64,000 nt of DNA from Acetobacter fallax (GTDB lineage: Bacteria > Pseudomonadota > Alphaproteobacteria > Acetobacterales > Acetobacteraceae): positions 25,703-89,702 of the forward strand of contig NZ_WOSX01000013.1 of assembly GCF_011516735.1 (NCBI RefSeq), given 5' to 3'. Both the position numbers and the translations under genes were made by a program. Under the pieces are notes generated by a model. That model saw nothing but the letters and a program-made list of their open reading frames with translations, did not search any database and was not told where the DNA came from. Of this stretch, positions 8,231-16,816 are shown piece by piece; position 1 is the stretch's first letter; the number at the start of each line of letters is the position of its first letter.

Positions 8231-9612
8231 GTCACGACACCCCGGATTTTCGCAGGCAGCGGTTTGACCGGAGCAGCACTGCGGATGCGCCCGGCCTCTT
8301 CGATCGTGATTCCTCTCGCCGCGGCAAGAATTTCCGCCCCGGCAAGTCCGCACATACGACCCTGACACCGGCCCATGCCAACCCGGACGAACGCCTTGGC
8401 GCGATTGATTTCCGGGCTGTCCAGCGGCCCCGCCGCGCGACGGATATCCCCCGCCGTCACGTTCTCGCACCGACAGACAACCGTGTCGTCCGGCAGATCA
8501 GCCGCATGCCGCCACGGCCAGGGGAAGCCAGTCTCAAGACCATGCCGGAACGCGTTCATCGGTTTGAGCGCGGCCCGAAGCCGGGCCATCTCACCCTCCA
8601 TGACCGGACGGCCCATATCCTGCAAACAGCGCAGCGCCGCCAGAGCCCCGGCACTTTCAGCCGCATCAGCACCCCGGATGCCCGCGCCGTCACCCGCCAG
8701 ATAAACGCCCGCCCGCGATGTCGCGCCATCCCTGTCCGTGACCGGCAGCCACTGGCGCGATGTCGCGTCAAACGCAAAGTCACATTTCAGCAGATCGGCA
8801 AGCTGAGTTTCGGAACGAAGCCCATATCCCATGCCAACAGCATCGCACTCCGTCCGATGCGTCCGACCCCGGCCGTCCTTCCAGACCACAGCCCCGGCAC
8901 AGAGCGTTTCCCCGTCCTGCCGCGCCTCAACCCGCACAGGCCGGATGCCGGACCGAAGCGTGACGCCGGACCGGGCCAGATCGGCCATGTAGCGCAACCC
9001 CTGCGCCAGAACGGCAGGTCGTCTCCGCAGACCGCCAAGACCACGCAGCCGCGTCGTCAGCGACGATGTATCGAGCACCGCGCGGGGCTTCACGCCAGCC
9101 TGCAAATACTGCCACGCCACCAGATACAGCAGCGGCCCGGTCCCCATGAACACAGGTGCCTGGCCAATTGCGCAGGCCTGCGCCTTCAGGGCAATCTGAG
9201 AGCCGCCGAGAGAAAAAACACCCGGCAACGTCCAGCCCGGGCAGGGCATGATCCGGTCCGTCGCGCCGGACGCAATGATGAGACCATCAAAGCGGAGAGC
9301 ATCCGCCTGGCCCCGGCACTCGGTCAGAAGCATGTCGCCCGAAACGCCCCATGCCATCGTTTCGGGCCGATAGTCGACTGATGACCGCAGAGCCTCGAAG
9401 TCAGTGTGCAGAGCCGTCGCGGACGCCGCCGATGCACCATAGAGCTTCGTGGCGGGTCGCGTGAAATTCTTAGGCTGACGACGGTAAATCTGCCCGCCCT
9501 GGCGCTGATTTTCATCCAGAATGACGGGCCGCAGACCAGCGCAGGCCAGGGTCTGCGCGGCACGGGTTCCGGCCGGACCCGCACCGATAACGACGATTAC
9601 GGGCGCGTCCAT
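8227..9612 (-). CDS. NAD(P)/FAD-dependent oxidoreductase, HcnB/opine oxidase subunit A-like
   Basis: 461 residues. GAGPAG at residues 10-15 is the FAD-binding motif, followed by a GGQIYRR segment found in opine oxidase A/HcnB and sarcosine oxidase alpha proteins. The C-terminal part has a CRCENV motif near residue 381 and a GMGRCQGRMCG motif near residue 416. These four cysteines form the BFD-like [2Fe-2S] region of this family. It overlaps the small ferredoxin-like gene by 16 bases upstream and the DAO subunit by four bases downstream. Electrons are probably passed from the amine-oxidising subunit through FAD and iron-sulfur centres to the respiratory chain. Confidence 0.91.
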   Translation of the reverse strand: MDAPVIVVIGAGPAGTRAAQTLACAGLRPVILDENQRQGGQIYRRQPKNFTRPATKLYGASAASATALHTDFEALRSSVDYRPETMAWGVSGDMLLTECRGQADALRFDGLIIASGATDRIMPCPGWTLPGVFSLGGSQIALKAQACAIGQAPVFMGTGPLLYLVAWQYLQAGVKPRAVLDTSSLTTRLRGLGGLRRRPAVLAQGLRYMADLARSGVTLRSGIRPVRVEARQDGETLCAGAVVWKDGRGRTHRTECDAVGMGYGLRSETQLADLLKCDFAFDATSRQWLPVTDRDGATSRAGVYLAGDGAGIRGADAAESAGALAALRCLQDMGRPVMEGEMARLRAALKPMNAFRHGLETGFPWPWRHAADLPDDTVVCRCENVTAGDIRRAAGPLDSPEINRAKAFVRVGMGRCQGRMCGLAGAEILAAARGITIEEAGRIRSAAPVKPLPAKIRGVVT

Positions 9613-9896
9613 GGAACTTCCTTTGTGACGATGCGCAAACCCGGTGTCACAGACGTCGAACAGGCGCGGAGTTCATGTCCGTCCTCCGTCCACACGCGAC
9701 AATCCTGACACGCTCCCATCAGACAGAAGCCTGCCCGCGGCATTTTATCAAATTCGTTGAAACGCAGTCGGTCCCCGGCAACGAGCAGAGCCGTGAGAAT
9801 CGTGTCTCCCTCCAGCGCCGTCACCGCATGTCCGTCCACCGTAATGGCAATCTCCGGTCGCCCGGTTTCAGCAACACGCCTGAAAAGTCCTGTCAT
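9597..9896 (-). CDS. Small (2Fe-2S)-binding protein, HcnA-like subunit
   Basis: 99 residues with a plant-ferredoxin-like cysteine set: C58, C63, C66 and C79 (FCLMGACQDC, then ELRACST). This is the Fer2_4 type of small subunit found in HcnA and opine oxidase gamma subunits. It overlaps the start of the HcnB-like gene by 16 bases, so the two are surely cotranslated. It follows the aminotransferase gene by 71 bases. Confidence 0.88.
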   Translation of the reverse strand: MTGLFRRVAETGRPEIAITVDGHAVTALEGDTILTALLVAGDRLRFNEFDKMPRAGFCLMGACQDCRVWTEDGHELRACSTSVTPGLRIVTKEVPWTRP

Positions 9897-9967
9897 GGAC
9901 GCCGGAATCTCCTCGCTTACGTGATGGCGCGGTCATGCGTTTCATGCCGCGCCCTGTTGTTTCCGAT

Positions 9968-11347
9968 TCAGACGATGGCAGCGACAATCTCTTTGTCGTC
10001 CATCAGCGTGTTCAGAACACCCTCAATACGATCGCACAGAATATCTGTTTCTTCCACGGAACAGGTCAGAGGCGGCGCCAGCCCGATAATGTCGTCGCCA
10101 AAGGCCCGGAACAGCACGCCCTGCTCATAGCCAGCCTTCGCCATCTTCTTCGAAATACCAAGGGAAGCCGCTGGCTTTGTTTTGTTCTTCTTGTCGGTGA
10201 CAAGCTCGATCCCTGCCAGCATCCCCGCCGAGCGAACATCACCAACCAGCGGATGATCCTTCATCCCCGCAAGACGCGTCGCCAGATGCGCCCCGGCTTT
10301 GACCCCGTTTTCCAGAACGCCGTTCTGATACAGATCCAGCACAGCCAGACCAATCGCGGCACTGACAGGATGCGCACTGTAGGTCTGGCCATGACCGATC
10401 GCAACGCCCGGCGGCGCCGCGTCCCGGATCGTGCTGTAAACGGCCTCGCTCATGAACACGGCGCCCATCGGGGCATAACCGGAGGTCAGACCTTTCGCGA
10501 CGGTCATCATGTCCGGCACCACGCCTTCATGCTCACAGGCGAAAAGCGGACCGGTGCGCCCGAAGCCGGTGATGACCTCATCCGTCACAAACAGAATGTC
10601 CATCTCGCGGCAGGACTCGCGCATGGCCGTCAGCCAGCCACGCGGGGGAACGACAATGCCGCCGGAGCCCTGAACCGGCTCGCAGAAGAATGCAGCCACG
10701 TGCTCCGGCCCGCCCAGTTCCGCAATCTTCGCCCGCAGGGACGCAACAGACGCGGTGATAATGGCCTCGCCGTCCGGTCCGGCCGGATGGCGATACGGAT
10801 CAGGACTCTCAATGTGGTGCTGCCAGGCCAGCGGCACGTCGGCATCCCGGTGGAAAGCGGCAAGAGCGGTCAGACCGGCCCCCGTATAGGTGCTGCCGTG
10901 ATAGCCGCGGGCCAGACCGATCACATGACGTTTGCCCGCAGTGCCCCGCGCATGCTGATAAAACCGGATGAAGCGGAGCGCGCTGTCCACGGCGTCCGAT
11001 CCGCCCTGAGAAAAGAACACCCGGTTCAGATCGCCCGGCGTCACCTCGGCCAGACGGGCCGCAAGCGTGATGGCCGACTCACTCGCAAAGCCGAAATAGC
11101 CCGTGGCGTAGGGCAGTTTCGTCATCTGCTCCGTGGCGGCTTTCACCACGCTGTCCTGACCATAGCCGACATTCACGCACCACAGACCGGCAAACCCGTC
11201 GAGCAGCGTATGGCCATGCATGTCCTTCAGCCACGCCCCCTGACCGGAGCTGAGAAGGCGCGGGCCGTGTTCTTCCTGATCGCGCCATGAAGAAACCGGG
11301 TGAATAAGGTGGGCGCGATCAAGTCTGGCAAGAGTCTCGGGGGTCAT
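9968..11347 (-). CDS. Class III aminotransferase (omega-amino acid/amine:pyruvate type)
   Basis: 459 residues, the usual size for PLP class III aminotransferases. FVTDEVITGFGRTG (about residue 255) contains the cofactor-contacting Asp, and the Schiff-base lysine is in MTVAKGLTSGYAPMG near residue 285. N-terminal HLIHPVSSW and GAWLKDMHG segments resemble putrescine/beta-alanine:pyruvate aminotransferases. It is the first gene of the minus-strand unit and is transcribed away from the aldehyde dehydrogenase gene across a 238-bp promoter region. An amine aminotransferase makes an aldehyde, which the divergent and distal aldehyde dehydrogenases could oxidise. The exact amine is not determinable. 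Confidence 0.92.
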   Translation of the reverse strand: MTPETLARLDRAHLIHPVSSWRDQEEHGPRLLSSGQGAWLKDMHGHTLLDGFAGLWCVNVGYGQDSVVKAATEQMTKLPYATGYFGFASESAITLAARLAEVTPGDLNRVFFSQGGSDAVDSALRFIRFYQHARGTAGKRHVIGLARGYHGSTYTGAGLTALAAFHRDADVPLAWQHHIESPDPYRHPAGPDGEAIITASVASLRAKIAELGGPEHVAAFFCEPVQGSGGIVVPPRGWLTAMRESCREMDILFVTDEVITGFGRTGPLFACEHEGVVPDMMTVAKGLTSGYAPMGAVFMSEAVYSTIRDAAPPGVAIGHGQTYSAHPVSAAIGLAVLDLYQNGVLENGVKAGAHLATRLAGMKDHPLVGDVRSAGMLAGIELVTDKKNKTKPAASLGISKKMAKAGYEQGVLFRAFGDDIIGLAPPLTCSVEETDILCDRIEGVLNTLMDDKEIVAAIV

Positions 11348-11408
11348 GGCGCTCTGCAGTCCGCTGTGGTGTCTGGTTTCTGAGCTATGAGCGGAACCGT
11401 GGAGAATA

Positions 11409-11462
11409 TGTCACCGGAAAGGCCGGACGCAAAAGCAGATTGTGCCGTTCTGCCCGGTGACA
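11409..11462. promoter_or_regulatory. Possible operator: 9-bp inverted repeat in the divergent promoter region
   Basis: TGTCACCGG (11409-11417) and CCGGTGACA (11454-11462) form a perfect inverted repeat with a 36-base spacer. It lies between the divergently transcribed aminotransferase and aldehyde dehydrogenase genes. Location and symmetry suggest a regulator-binding site, but no regulator gene lies in this part of the window and the spacing is wide. Confidence 0.3.
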
Positions 11463-11585
11463 ACGAAAGGGTGCGTCAAATCGCTTTTCATCTCATTTTA
11501 CATTTGCGCTGACCGGGGCAATGGGAAAAAGATACGGTCCCGCAAGAAACAGACTGGCTTCCGACCAGCCGCAGGAGAATGTGTT

Positions 11586-13064
11586 GTGACGGATATCAGC
11601 TTCAGCCCGGCGGAAATACAGCTCCCATCCGGACATTTCCTGGGGGGCAGACTGATCACGGGCGCAGAAGATATTGCCGTCATCAGTCCGGGAAGCGGAG
11701 AAGTCATCGCCAGCCTGCCCGAGGCCGGAGAAGGACTGGTCGACGAGGCCGTCCGGCTGGCGGCAAAAGTGCAGCAGGAAAGCGGCTGGAGCACCTGCGC
11801 GCCGCGTGAACGGGCGCGCGTGCTGCGTCGCTGGGCCGATCTGGTCGACCAGCACACAGTGGAACTGGCACGGCTGGAAACCGTCTGCTCGACACGCCCG
11901 ATCGCGGAGACGCTCGCCTGGGACATCCCCTTCCTTGCCGAAGGAATCAGATTCTTCGCCGAATGTTGTGACAAAACCGGCGGAGAGGTCGCCGCAACGT
12001 CCTCAGATCTGCTGGGGATGACGATCTGTGAACCCTACGGCGTCACCGGTGCGATCGCCCCGTGGAATTTTCCGCTCGTCATGGCAAGCTGGAAAGTCGT
12101 GCCGTCCCTCGCCGCCGGCAACGGAACGGTTCTGAAGCCCTCCGAGATGACGCCGTTTTCCGTCGTGCGTCTGGCCGAACTCGCCTGCGAGGCAGGTCTC
12201 CCCGCCGGCCTGTTCAACGTCGTTCAGGGAACCGGCCTGATCACGGGAGAACCACTCTGCCGCCACCCCCTCATTGGCAAGCTGAGCTTCACAGGCTCAA
12301 CACGCACCGGCATTGCGGTCATGAAAGCCGCCGCCGAGAGCGGACCAAAACCGGTCACGCTGGAACTGGGCGGCAAAAGCCCGCAACTCGTCTTCGGTGA
12401 CATCCCCTCCGTAGCTGACGTGGCCGACCGCATCTTCCGCGCCTTCACCGGCAATGCCGGCCAGGTCTGCGTCACCGGCTCCCGGCTGATCGTGCACCGC
12501 TCCGTCGCCGACCAGCTTACGGAAGCCCTGATCGAACGATGCGCCCGTCCGCGTGCGCTCGCGCCATGGAACGGTGAGGCCGCCTGGTCCCCGATCATCT
12601 CAGCGCCCCAGGCGGACCGCATCCTGAAAATCGTTTCCGACAGCCAGACCGCAGGCGCGGAAAGCCTGGCCACCTGCGCACGGATGGACAACGGCAACGG
12701 TGGCGTCTTCCTCTCGCCCGGTATCCTCTCGGTCTCCGATACGGACTGCCCCGCCTGGCAGGAAGAAATCTTCGGCCCCGTCCTGTCCGTCCGCGTCTTC
12801 GATGAGGACGATGAAGCCTTCGCTCTGGCGCAGCACCCCGTCTACGGGCTGGCAGCAGGCGTCCACACAGCAAGCATGAGCCGGGTGATGCGCGCAATCC
12901 GCACGCTGAAAGCCGGAACGGTCTGGATCAACCGCTACGGACGGTCATCCGATTTCGTCATCCCGACAGGCGGCTACGGTGGATCGGGCATCGGCAAGGA
13001 TCTTGGTCGTCAGGCTTTTGAAGCGAACCTGCGCCTCAAAAGCGTGCTGATGGCGGCAGGCTGA
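11586..13064 (+). CDS. NAD(P)-dependent aldehyde dehydrogenase
   Basis: 492 residues from GTG 11586, chosen because AGGAG at 11573-11577 is spaced eight bases upstream. The open frame extends to 11442, but the extra residues do not look like an ALDH N-terminus. Landmarks are PWNF near residue 159, KPSEMTPF for cofactor binding, LELGGKSPQ with the catalytic Glu, and GNAGQVCV with the catalytic Cys near residue 295. It resembles aminoaldehyde/gamma-glutamyl-aminobutyraldehyde dehydrogenases, but I cannot assign the substrate. It starts the plus-strand operon, with the amidohydrolase four bases after its stop. Together with the divergent aminotransferase it probably oxidises the resulting aldehyde. 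Confidence 0.9.
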   Translation: MTDISFSPAEIQLPSGHFLGGRLITGAEDIAVISPGSGEVIASLPEAGEGLVDEAVRLAAKVQQESGWSTCAPRERARVLRRWADLVDQHTVELARLETVCSTRPIAETLAWDIPFLAEGIRFFAECCDKTGGEVAATSSDLLGMTICEPYGVTGAIAPWNFPLVMASWKVVPSLAAGNGTVLKPSEMTPFSVVRLAELACEAGLPAGLFNVVQGTGLITGEPLCRHPLIGKLSFTGSTRTGIAVMKAAAESGPKPVTLELGGKSPQLVFGDIPSVADVADRIFRAFTGNAGQVCVTGSRLIVHRSVADQLTEALIERCARPRALAPWNGEAAWSPIISAPQADRILKIVSDSQTAGAESLATCARMDNGNGGVFLSPGILSVSDTDCPAWQEEIFGPVLSVRVFDEDDEAFALAQHPVYGLAAGVHTASMSRVMRAIRTLKAGTVWINRYGRSSDFVIPTGGYGGSGIGKDLGRQAFEANLRLKSVLMAAG

Positions 13065-13068
13065 GCGT

Positions 13069-14235
13069 ATGATGACAACACCCTCGCAGAGCGATATCCC
13101 GTTTCTCACAGATCTGAGACACGATCTTCATGCCCACCCGGAACTGCGTTTCGAGGAAAAGCGCACCGCCGGCCTGGTCGCCTCCCGCCTGCGCAGTCTC
13201 GGCTACACACCACAGACAGGCGTCGCGGGAACCGGCGTGGTCGCCACCCTGGACACCGGACGTCCGGGACCAGCCATCCTGCTCCGCGCGGATATGGACG
13301 CTCTCCCGATCAGGGAAACCGGAACCACCTCATGGGCCTCCCGCAACGAAGGAATCATGCACGCCTGCGGACATGACGGCCACACCGTCATGCTCCTTGG
13401 CGCAGCCGAAACCCTCGCCGCCGACCCGCCGGAGCGCGGCATCGTGCATTTCGTCTTCCAGCCCGCTGAAGAAGGCGGTGCCGGTGCGAAAGTGATGATT
13501 GATGAAGGACTGTTCGAGCGTTTCCCGACGCAGTTCTGTTTCGGCCTGCATAACTGGCCCGGTCTCGAAGCCGGACGGCTGGGCGTCCGCACAGGTCCGG
13601 TCATGGCCGGAGGATGGCGGTTCCGTATCGTCATCACAGGAAAAGGCTCACACGCCGCCCAGCCACATCTCGGAACAGACCCGCTGACAATCGGCGCCGC
13701 TCTGGTGCAGGAAGCCCAACTGCTCGTCGCCCGACGCACGGACCCGATGGTCGCCGCCGTCGTGTCCTTCTGCATTTTCGAGGCAGGCACAACGGATAAC
13801 ATCCTGCCACAGACCGCAACGCTGGCAGGCACCCTGCGCGCGCTCGATCCACGCGTCCTCACCGACCTGAAGGCCGGACTCACCCGCCTCTGCACAGGTC
13901 TGGCACAAGCCCACGGCACCGCCATTTCGGTGGACTTTCATCAGCCCTATCCTGTGACCGTCAACGCAGCGGACGCCGCCGATCTCGCCCGCGCCGCCAT
14001 GCTGAAACTCATGGAACAGGACGGCGGCCCCGCGCCCGAACTGGACATCGTGCCAAGCCTGGCCTCGGAAGATTTCGGCTTCATGCTGGAGCGGAAAGCA
14101 GGCGCCTACGCCATGATCGGCAACGGTGACTCCGCCCGGCTCCACGCCCCCGACTACGATTTTAACGACGCCATCATCCCCCGTGGCATCCGCTACTGGC
14201 ACACGCTCGCACAGAGTTGCGCCACGGCACTGTGA
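13069..14235 (+). CDS. M20-family amidohydrolase (hippurate hydrolase/N-acyl amino acid type)
   Basis: 388 residues. The M20D pattern is clear: LRHDLHAHPELRFEE at the N-terminus, DMDALPI near residue 74, the metal-binding HACGHDGH near residues 98-105, and FQPAEEGGAGA with the catalytic Glu near residue 135. A satellite dimerisation domain follows (KGSHAAQPHLGTDP), and a terminal metal ligand region is LASEDFGFM. These enzymes hydrolyse N-acyl amino acids or related amides in the cytoplasm. It starts four bases after the aldehyde dehydrogenase stop; the second Met at 13072 is an alternative start. In context it may release an acyl group from the imported compound. Confidence 0.93.
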   Translation: MMTTPSQSDIPFLTDLRHDLHAHPELRFEEKRTAGLVASRLRSLGYTPQTGVAGTGVVATLDTGRPGPAILLRADMDALPIRETGTTSWASRNEGIMHACGHDGHTVMLLGAAETLAADPPERGIVHFVFQPAEEGGAGAKVMIDEGLFERFPTQFCFGLHNWPGLEAGRLGVRTGPVMAGGWRFRIVITGKGSHAAQPHLGTDPLTIGAALVQEAQLLVARRTDPMVAAVVSFCIFEAGTTDNILPQTATLAGTLRALDPRVLTDLKAGLTRLCTGLAQAHGTAISVDFHQPYPVTVNAADAADLARAAMLKLMEQDGGPAPELDIVPSLASEDFGFMLERKAGAYAMIGNGDSARLHAPDYDFNDAIIPRGIRYWHTLAQSCATAL

Positions 14236-14278
14236 CATCCCCTGATGAATTTCAGGCCTGAAATGGAGACGTTCCTTC

Positions 14279-15349
14279 ATGAAATCCTATGATATCGCCG
14301 TCATCCCCGGAGACGGCATCGGCACTGAAGTGATGCCGGAGGCGCTGCACGTCCTTGAGCGCACAGCGGAGCTGTGCGGTTTTGGCCTGAAATTTCGCAC
14401 TTATGACTGGAGCTGCGAAACATGGCTCAAAACAGGAAAAATGATGCCGGATGACGGCATGAGCCAGCTCTCGCAGCATGACTCCATCCTGCTCGGCGCC
14501 GTCGGATTTCCCTCCGTCCCTGATCATATTTCATTGTGGGGCCTGCTGATTCCCATCCGCAGGGAGTTCCATCAATACGTCAATCTCCGCCCCGTCCGCC
14601 TGCTGCCCGGCATCCCCTGTCCGCTCGCCAATAAAAAGCCCGGCGATATCGATTTCTGGATCGTGCGCGAGAACTGCGAAGGCGAATATTCGCAGATCGG
14701 TGGCGTTTTCGGAGAAGGAACCCCCGCCGAAGGCGCGATGCAGACTGCCGTTTTCACACGCTACGGCACCGACAGAATTCTGCGCTACGCCTTCGACTAC
14801 GCCCGCAAACTCGGCCGCCCGCATGTAACATCCGCCACGAAATCAAATGGCCTGTTCCATTCGATGCCTTACTGGGACAGTCGGTTTGCGGATATCGGCA
14901 AAGACTACCCGGAAGTCCGGACAGACCAGTATCACATCGACATTCTCGCCGCGCGTTTCGTCATGTCGCCGGAACGCTTCGATGTCGTGGTCGGCAGCAA
15001 TCTCTTCGGTGATATCCTCTCGGACCTCGGCCCGGGCGTGACAGGAACAATCGCCGTCGCACCGTCCGCCAACATCAACCCGGAACGGAAATATCCTTCC
15101 ATGTTCGAGCCGGTTCACGGCTCAGCCCCCGATATCGCCGGGCAGTTCATCGCCAATCCGATCGGTCAGATCTGGGCCGCCTCCATGATGATGGACCATC
15201 TGGGTGAGCCGGAAGCCGCAAACCTCATTATGAAAGCGATTGAAACAGTCCTGGACCGCCCCGATGCCCCGCGAACACCGGATATCGGTGGAACCGCAGG
15301 CACAAAAGAGCTTGGCGCCGCAATCAAAGCGCAGATCGGCAAAGACTGA
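14279..15349 (+). CDS. Tartrate dehydrogenase / D-malate dehydrogenase (isopropylmalate dehydrogenase family)
   Basis: 356 residues. AVIPGDGIGTEV near the start, the IVRENCEGEYS segment, SNLFGDILSDLGPGVTG and FEPVHGSAPDIAG are the hallmark motifs of the beta-decarboxylating dehydrogenase family. Details such as HDSILLGAVGFPSVPDHISL and the replaced arginine segment (LRPVRLLPGI) are those of tartrate dehydrogenase/decarboxylase and D-malate dehydrogenase. It needs NAD+ and a divalent metal, and forms oxaloglycolate, glycerate or pyruvate depending on substrate. It is the third gene of the plus-strand catabolic operon, 43 bases after the amidohydrolase. A repeat element begins at its stop codon. 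Confidence 0.92.
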   Translation: MKSYDIAVIPGDGIGTEVMPEALHVLERTAELCGFGLKFRTYDWSCETWLKTGKMMPDDGMSQLSQHDSILLGAVGFPSVPDHISLWGLLIPIRREFHQYVNLRPVRLLPGIPCPLANKKPGDIDFWIVRENCEGEYSQIGGVFGEGTPAEGAMQTAVFTRYGTDRILRYAFDYARKLGRPHVTSATKSNGLFHSMPYWDSRFADIGKDYPEVRTDQYHIDILAARFVMSPERFDVVVGSNLFGDILSDLGPGVTGTIAVAPSANINPERKYPSMFEPVHGSAPDIAGQFIANPIGQIWAASMMMDHLGEPEAANLIMKAIETVLDRPDAPRTPDIGGTAGTKELGAAIKAQIGKD

Positions 15350-15511
15350 CCTGTCGATGAGCGTCTCCGGGCTCTGCCCGAACCCGGCAGGGACCGCAGG
15401 TCCCTGCACCCGGATTGATTAATAATAAAATGGTTTCCAAAGGTCAGTGACCTTTGGTGGGTTCCAGGGCAAAGCCCTGGGAAGAAGCCAACACTTAATG
15501 ACAACAGAGCC
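15342..15511. repeat. Mosaic hairpin repeat, copy 1
   Basis: Three consecutive perfect hairpins: CAGGGACC-GCA-GGTCCCTG (15388-15406), a near-perfect palindrome CCAAAGGTCA-G-TGACCTTTGG (15437-15457), and CCAGGGC-AAA-GCCCTGG (15464-15480). They are followed by an end motif, CACTTAATGACAACAGAGCC. The left edge shares 19 of 20 bases (AAGACTGACCTGT-GATGAG) with the copy at 17557 and overlaps the stop codon of the dehydrogenase gene. The same modules recur at 17.6, 22.5 and 25.4 kb. The element may also act as a terminator. Confidence 0.85.
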
Positions 15512-15604
15512 CTCCGGAACCCCGGATGACGCCGAAAGATTGGCCCGCCATCCGGGATCGCGTATCGTGGACCGCATGATGGTTGTGTGAGGGCCGCCCA
15601 CAGC

Positions 15605-16816
15605 ATGTATGTTCCGCTCGTGACGCTGCGGCTGCGCTGGTACGCACGAACCAGCGGCCACCTTCTTCTGCGACACTGGCAATGGATTCTGCTCGCCTGC
15701 ATCATAGTGCCCGGCATCCCGGTCGTGTCACTCTTCCTCGATGGGGCCATGCTGATGCAGGCATCAGTCAGCCCCGGCCCGGACCCGTTGCAGCACATGC
15801 TCATTATGACAGGTCTCGAGGGCGCCGCCGTCCTGTGGATTCTGCCGCAAAGACAGGCAATGTCCGGTGGCCCGTTCAGCACCTGGGCCACCACACTCCC
15901 CATCACTCACCGTACACAAACCTGCGTCGAAGCCACACTTCTTGCCGCCGCGAACAGCCCCTTTCTGCTCATCACCGCACTCGCGGTCGCAGGTCTGCCA
16001 GATACACAGCATAACCCCTACCCGTTATGCAGCGTTCTCGTCATGCTCGCCCTGGCAGCGGTCGCACAGAACGCCGTCCTGAACAGGCAGACACGGGCGT
16101 TGCCCGGAATCCTCCCAGGTAACGCAGCACTCGCCATGGGGCTCGCAACGCCCGTGTCGCCCATCCGCTGGCTTCTGCTCACACTGGCAATCGCAAGCGC
16201 GGCAGCCACCCTGTTCCTGAGCCGTCACGTCAGAAACCCTGAACAACGCTCGCCGAACCGCCGGAAATCACCATTTTTTTCCGCCGGAACAGCCCTTCTG
16301 GCGAGCCGGGCACCAGCCCTGCTCATTCAGTGCAAAACACTCGCCGAACATCCGGGACCAGCACTTCTCCGGATCATCGCCACACTCGCGCTCGCCACCG
16401 GCGCCGCCCGCCTGATCAGCATCTTCAGTTTCGACTCACGGTCCCCGCTTGTGCTCGTTCTGGCAATGACAGCAAACTGCCTTCTCCTGGCAGGACTTTA
16501 CCGCCTTCTGTATGCACCGCGACACGCGATGCGCGATTATCTGTCAGCGCTGCCTCTCCCGCGTTATTACTGGCCGATGCGCGACATCCTCTTCATGCTG
16601 ATGCTCAACACACTCCCTCTCGCCATTCTCTCCACACCGCTGATCATCCAGGGCCATCTGTCACTGATCACGCTCGCCGCTCTGATCGCCGCCTGGCAGA
16701 TCCTGCTGGCGCTGCTGCGCTGGCCGGTCATCCACGGAGGACGACGCAGTTTGCTCTGCGGTGCTCTTCTCTCACTCGTCTGGTCCGGAGCAGCCCTCGC
16801 TGCCGTATCCCCATGA
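15605..16816 (+). CDS. Multi-pass membrane protein, probable ABC exporter permease
   Basis: 403 residues from ATG 15605; a GTG start at 15587 adds six residues. TGAGGG at 15588-15593 is a plausible ribosome-binding site for 15605. The protein is strongly hydrophobic throughout, with roughly ten membrane segments separated by short basic loops. It has no recognisable family motif. Its stop overlaps the start of an ABC ATPase (ATGA at 16813-16816), so it is most likely the membrane half of a two-gene ABC transporter. Exported substrate unknown. The pair is flanked on both sides by mosaic repeats. Confidence 0.75.
   Translation: MYVPLVTLRLRWYARTSGHLLLRHWQWILLACIIVPGIPVVSLFLDGAMLMQASVSPGPDPLQHMLIMTGLEGAAVLWILPQRQAMSGGPFSTWATTLPITHRTQTCVEATLLAAANSPFLLITALAVAGLPDTQHNPYPLCSVLVMLALAAVAQNAVLNRQTRALPGILPGNAALAMGLATPVSPIRWLLLTLAIASAAATLFLSRHVRNPEQRSPNRRKSPFFSAGTALLASRAPALLIQCKTLAEHPGPALLRIIATLALATGAARLISIFSFDSRSPLVLVLAMTANCLLLAGLYRLLYAPRHAMRDYLSALPLPRYYWPMRDILFMLMLNTLPLAILSTPLIIQGHLSLITLAALIAAWQILLALLRWPVIHGGRRSLLCGALLSLVWSGAALAAVSP

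Noticed and set aside
7052..8365. 437-codon plus-strand frame opposite the DAO-fold subunit
   Set aside because: Shadow of an unambiguous flavoprotein gene; no domain features.
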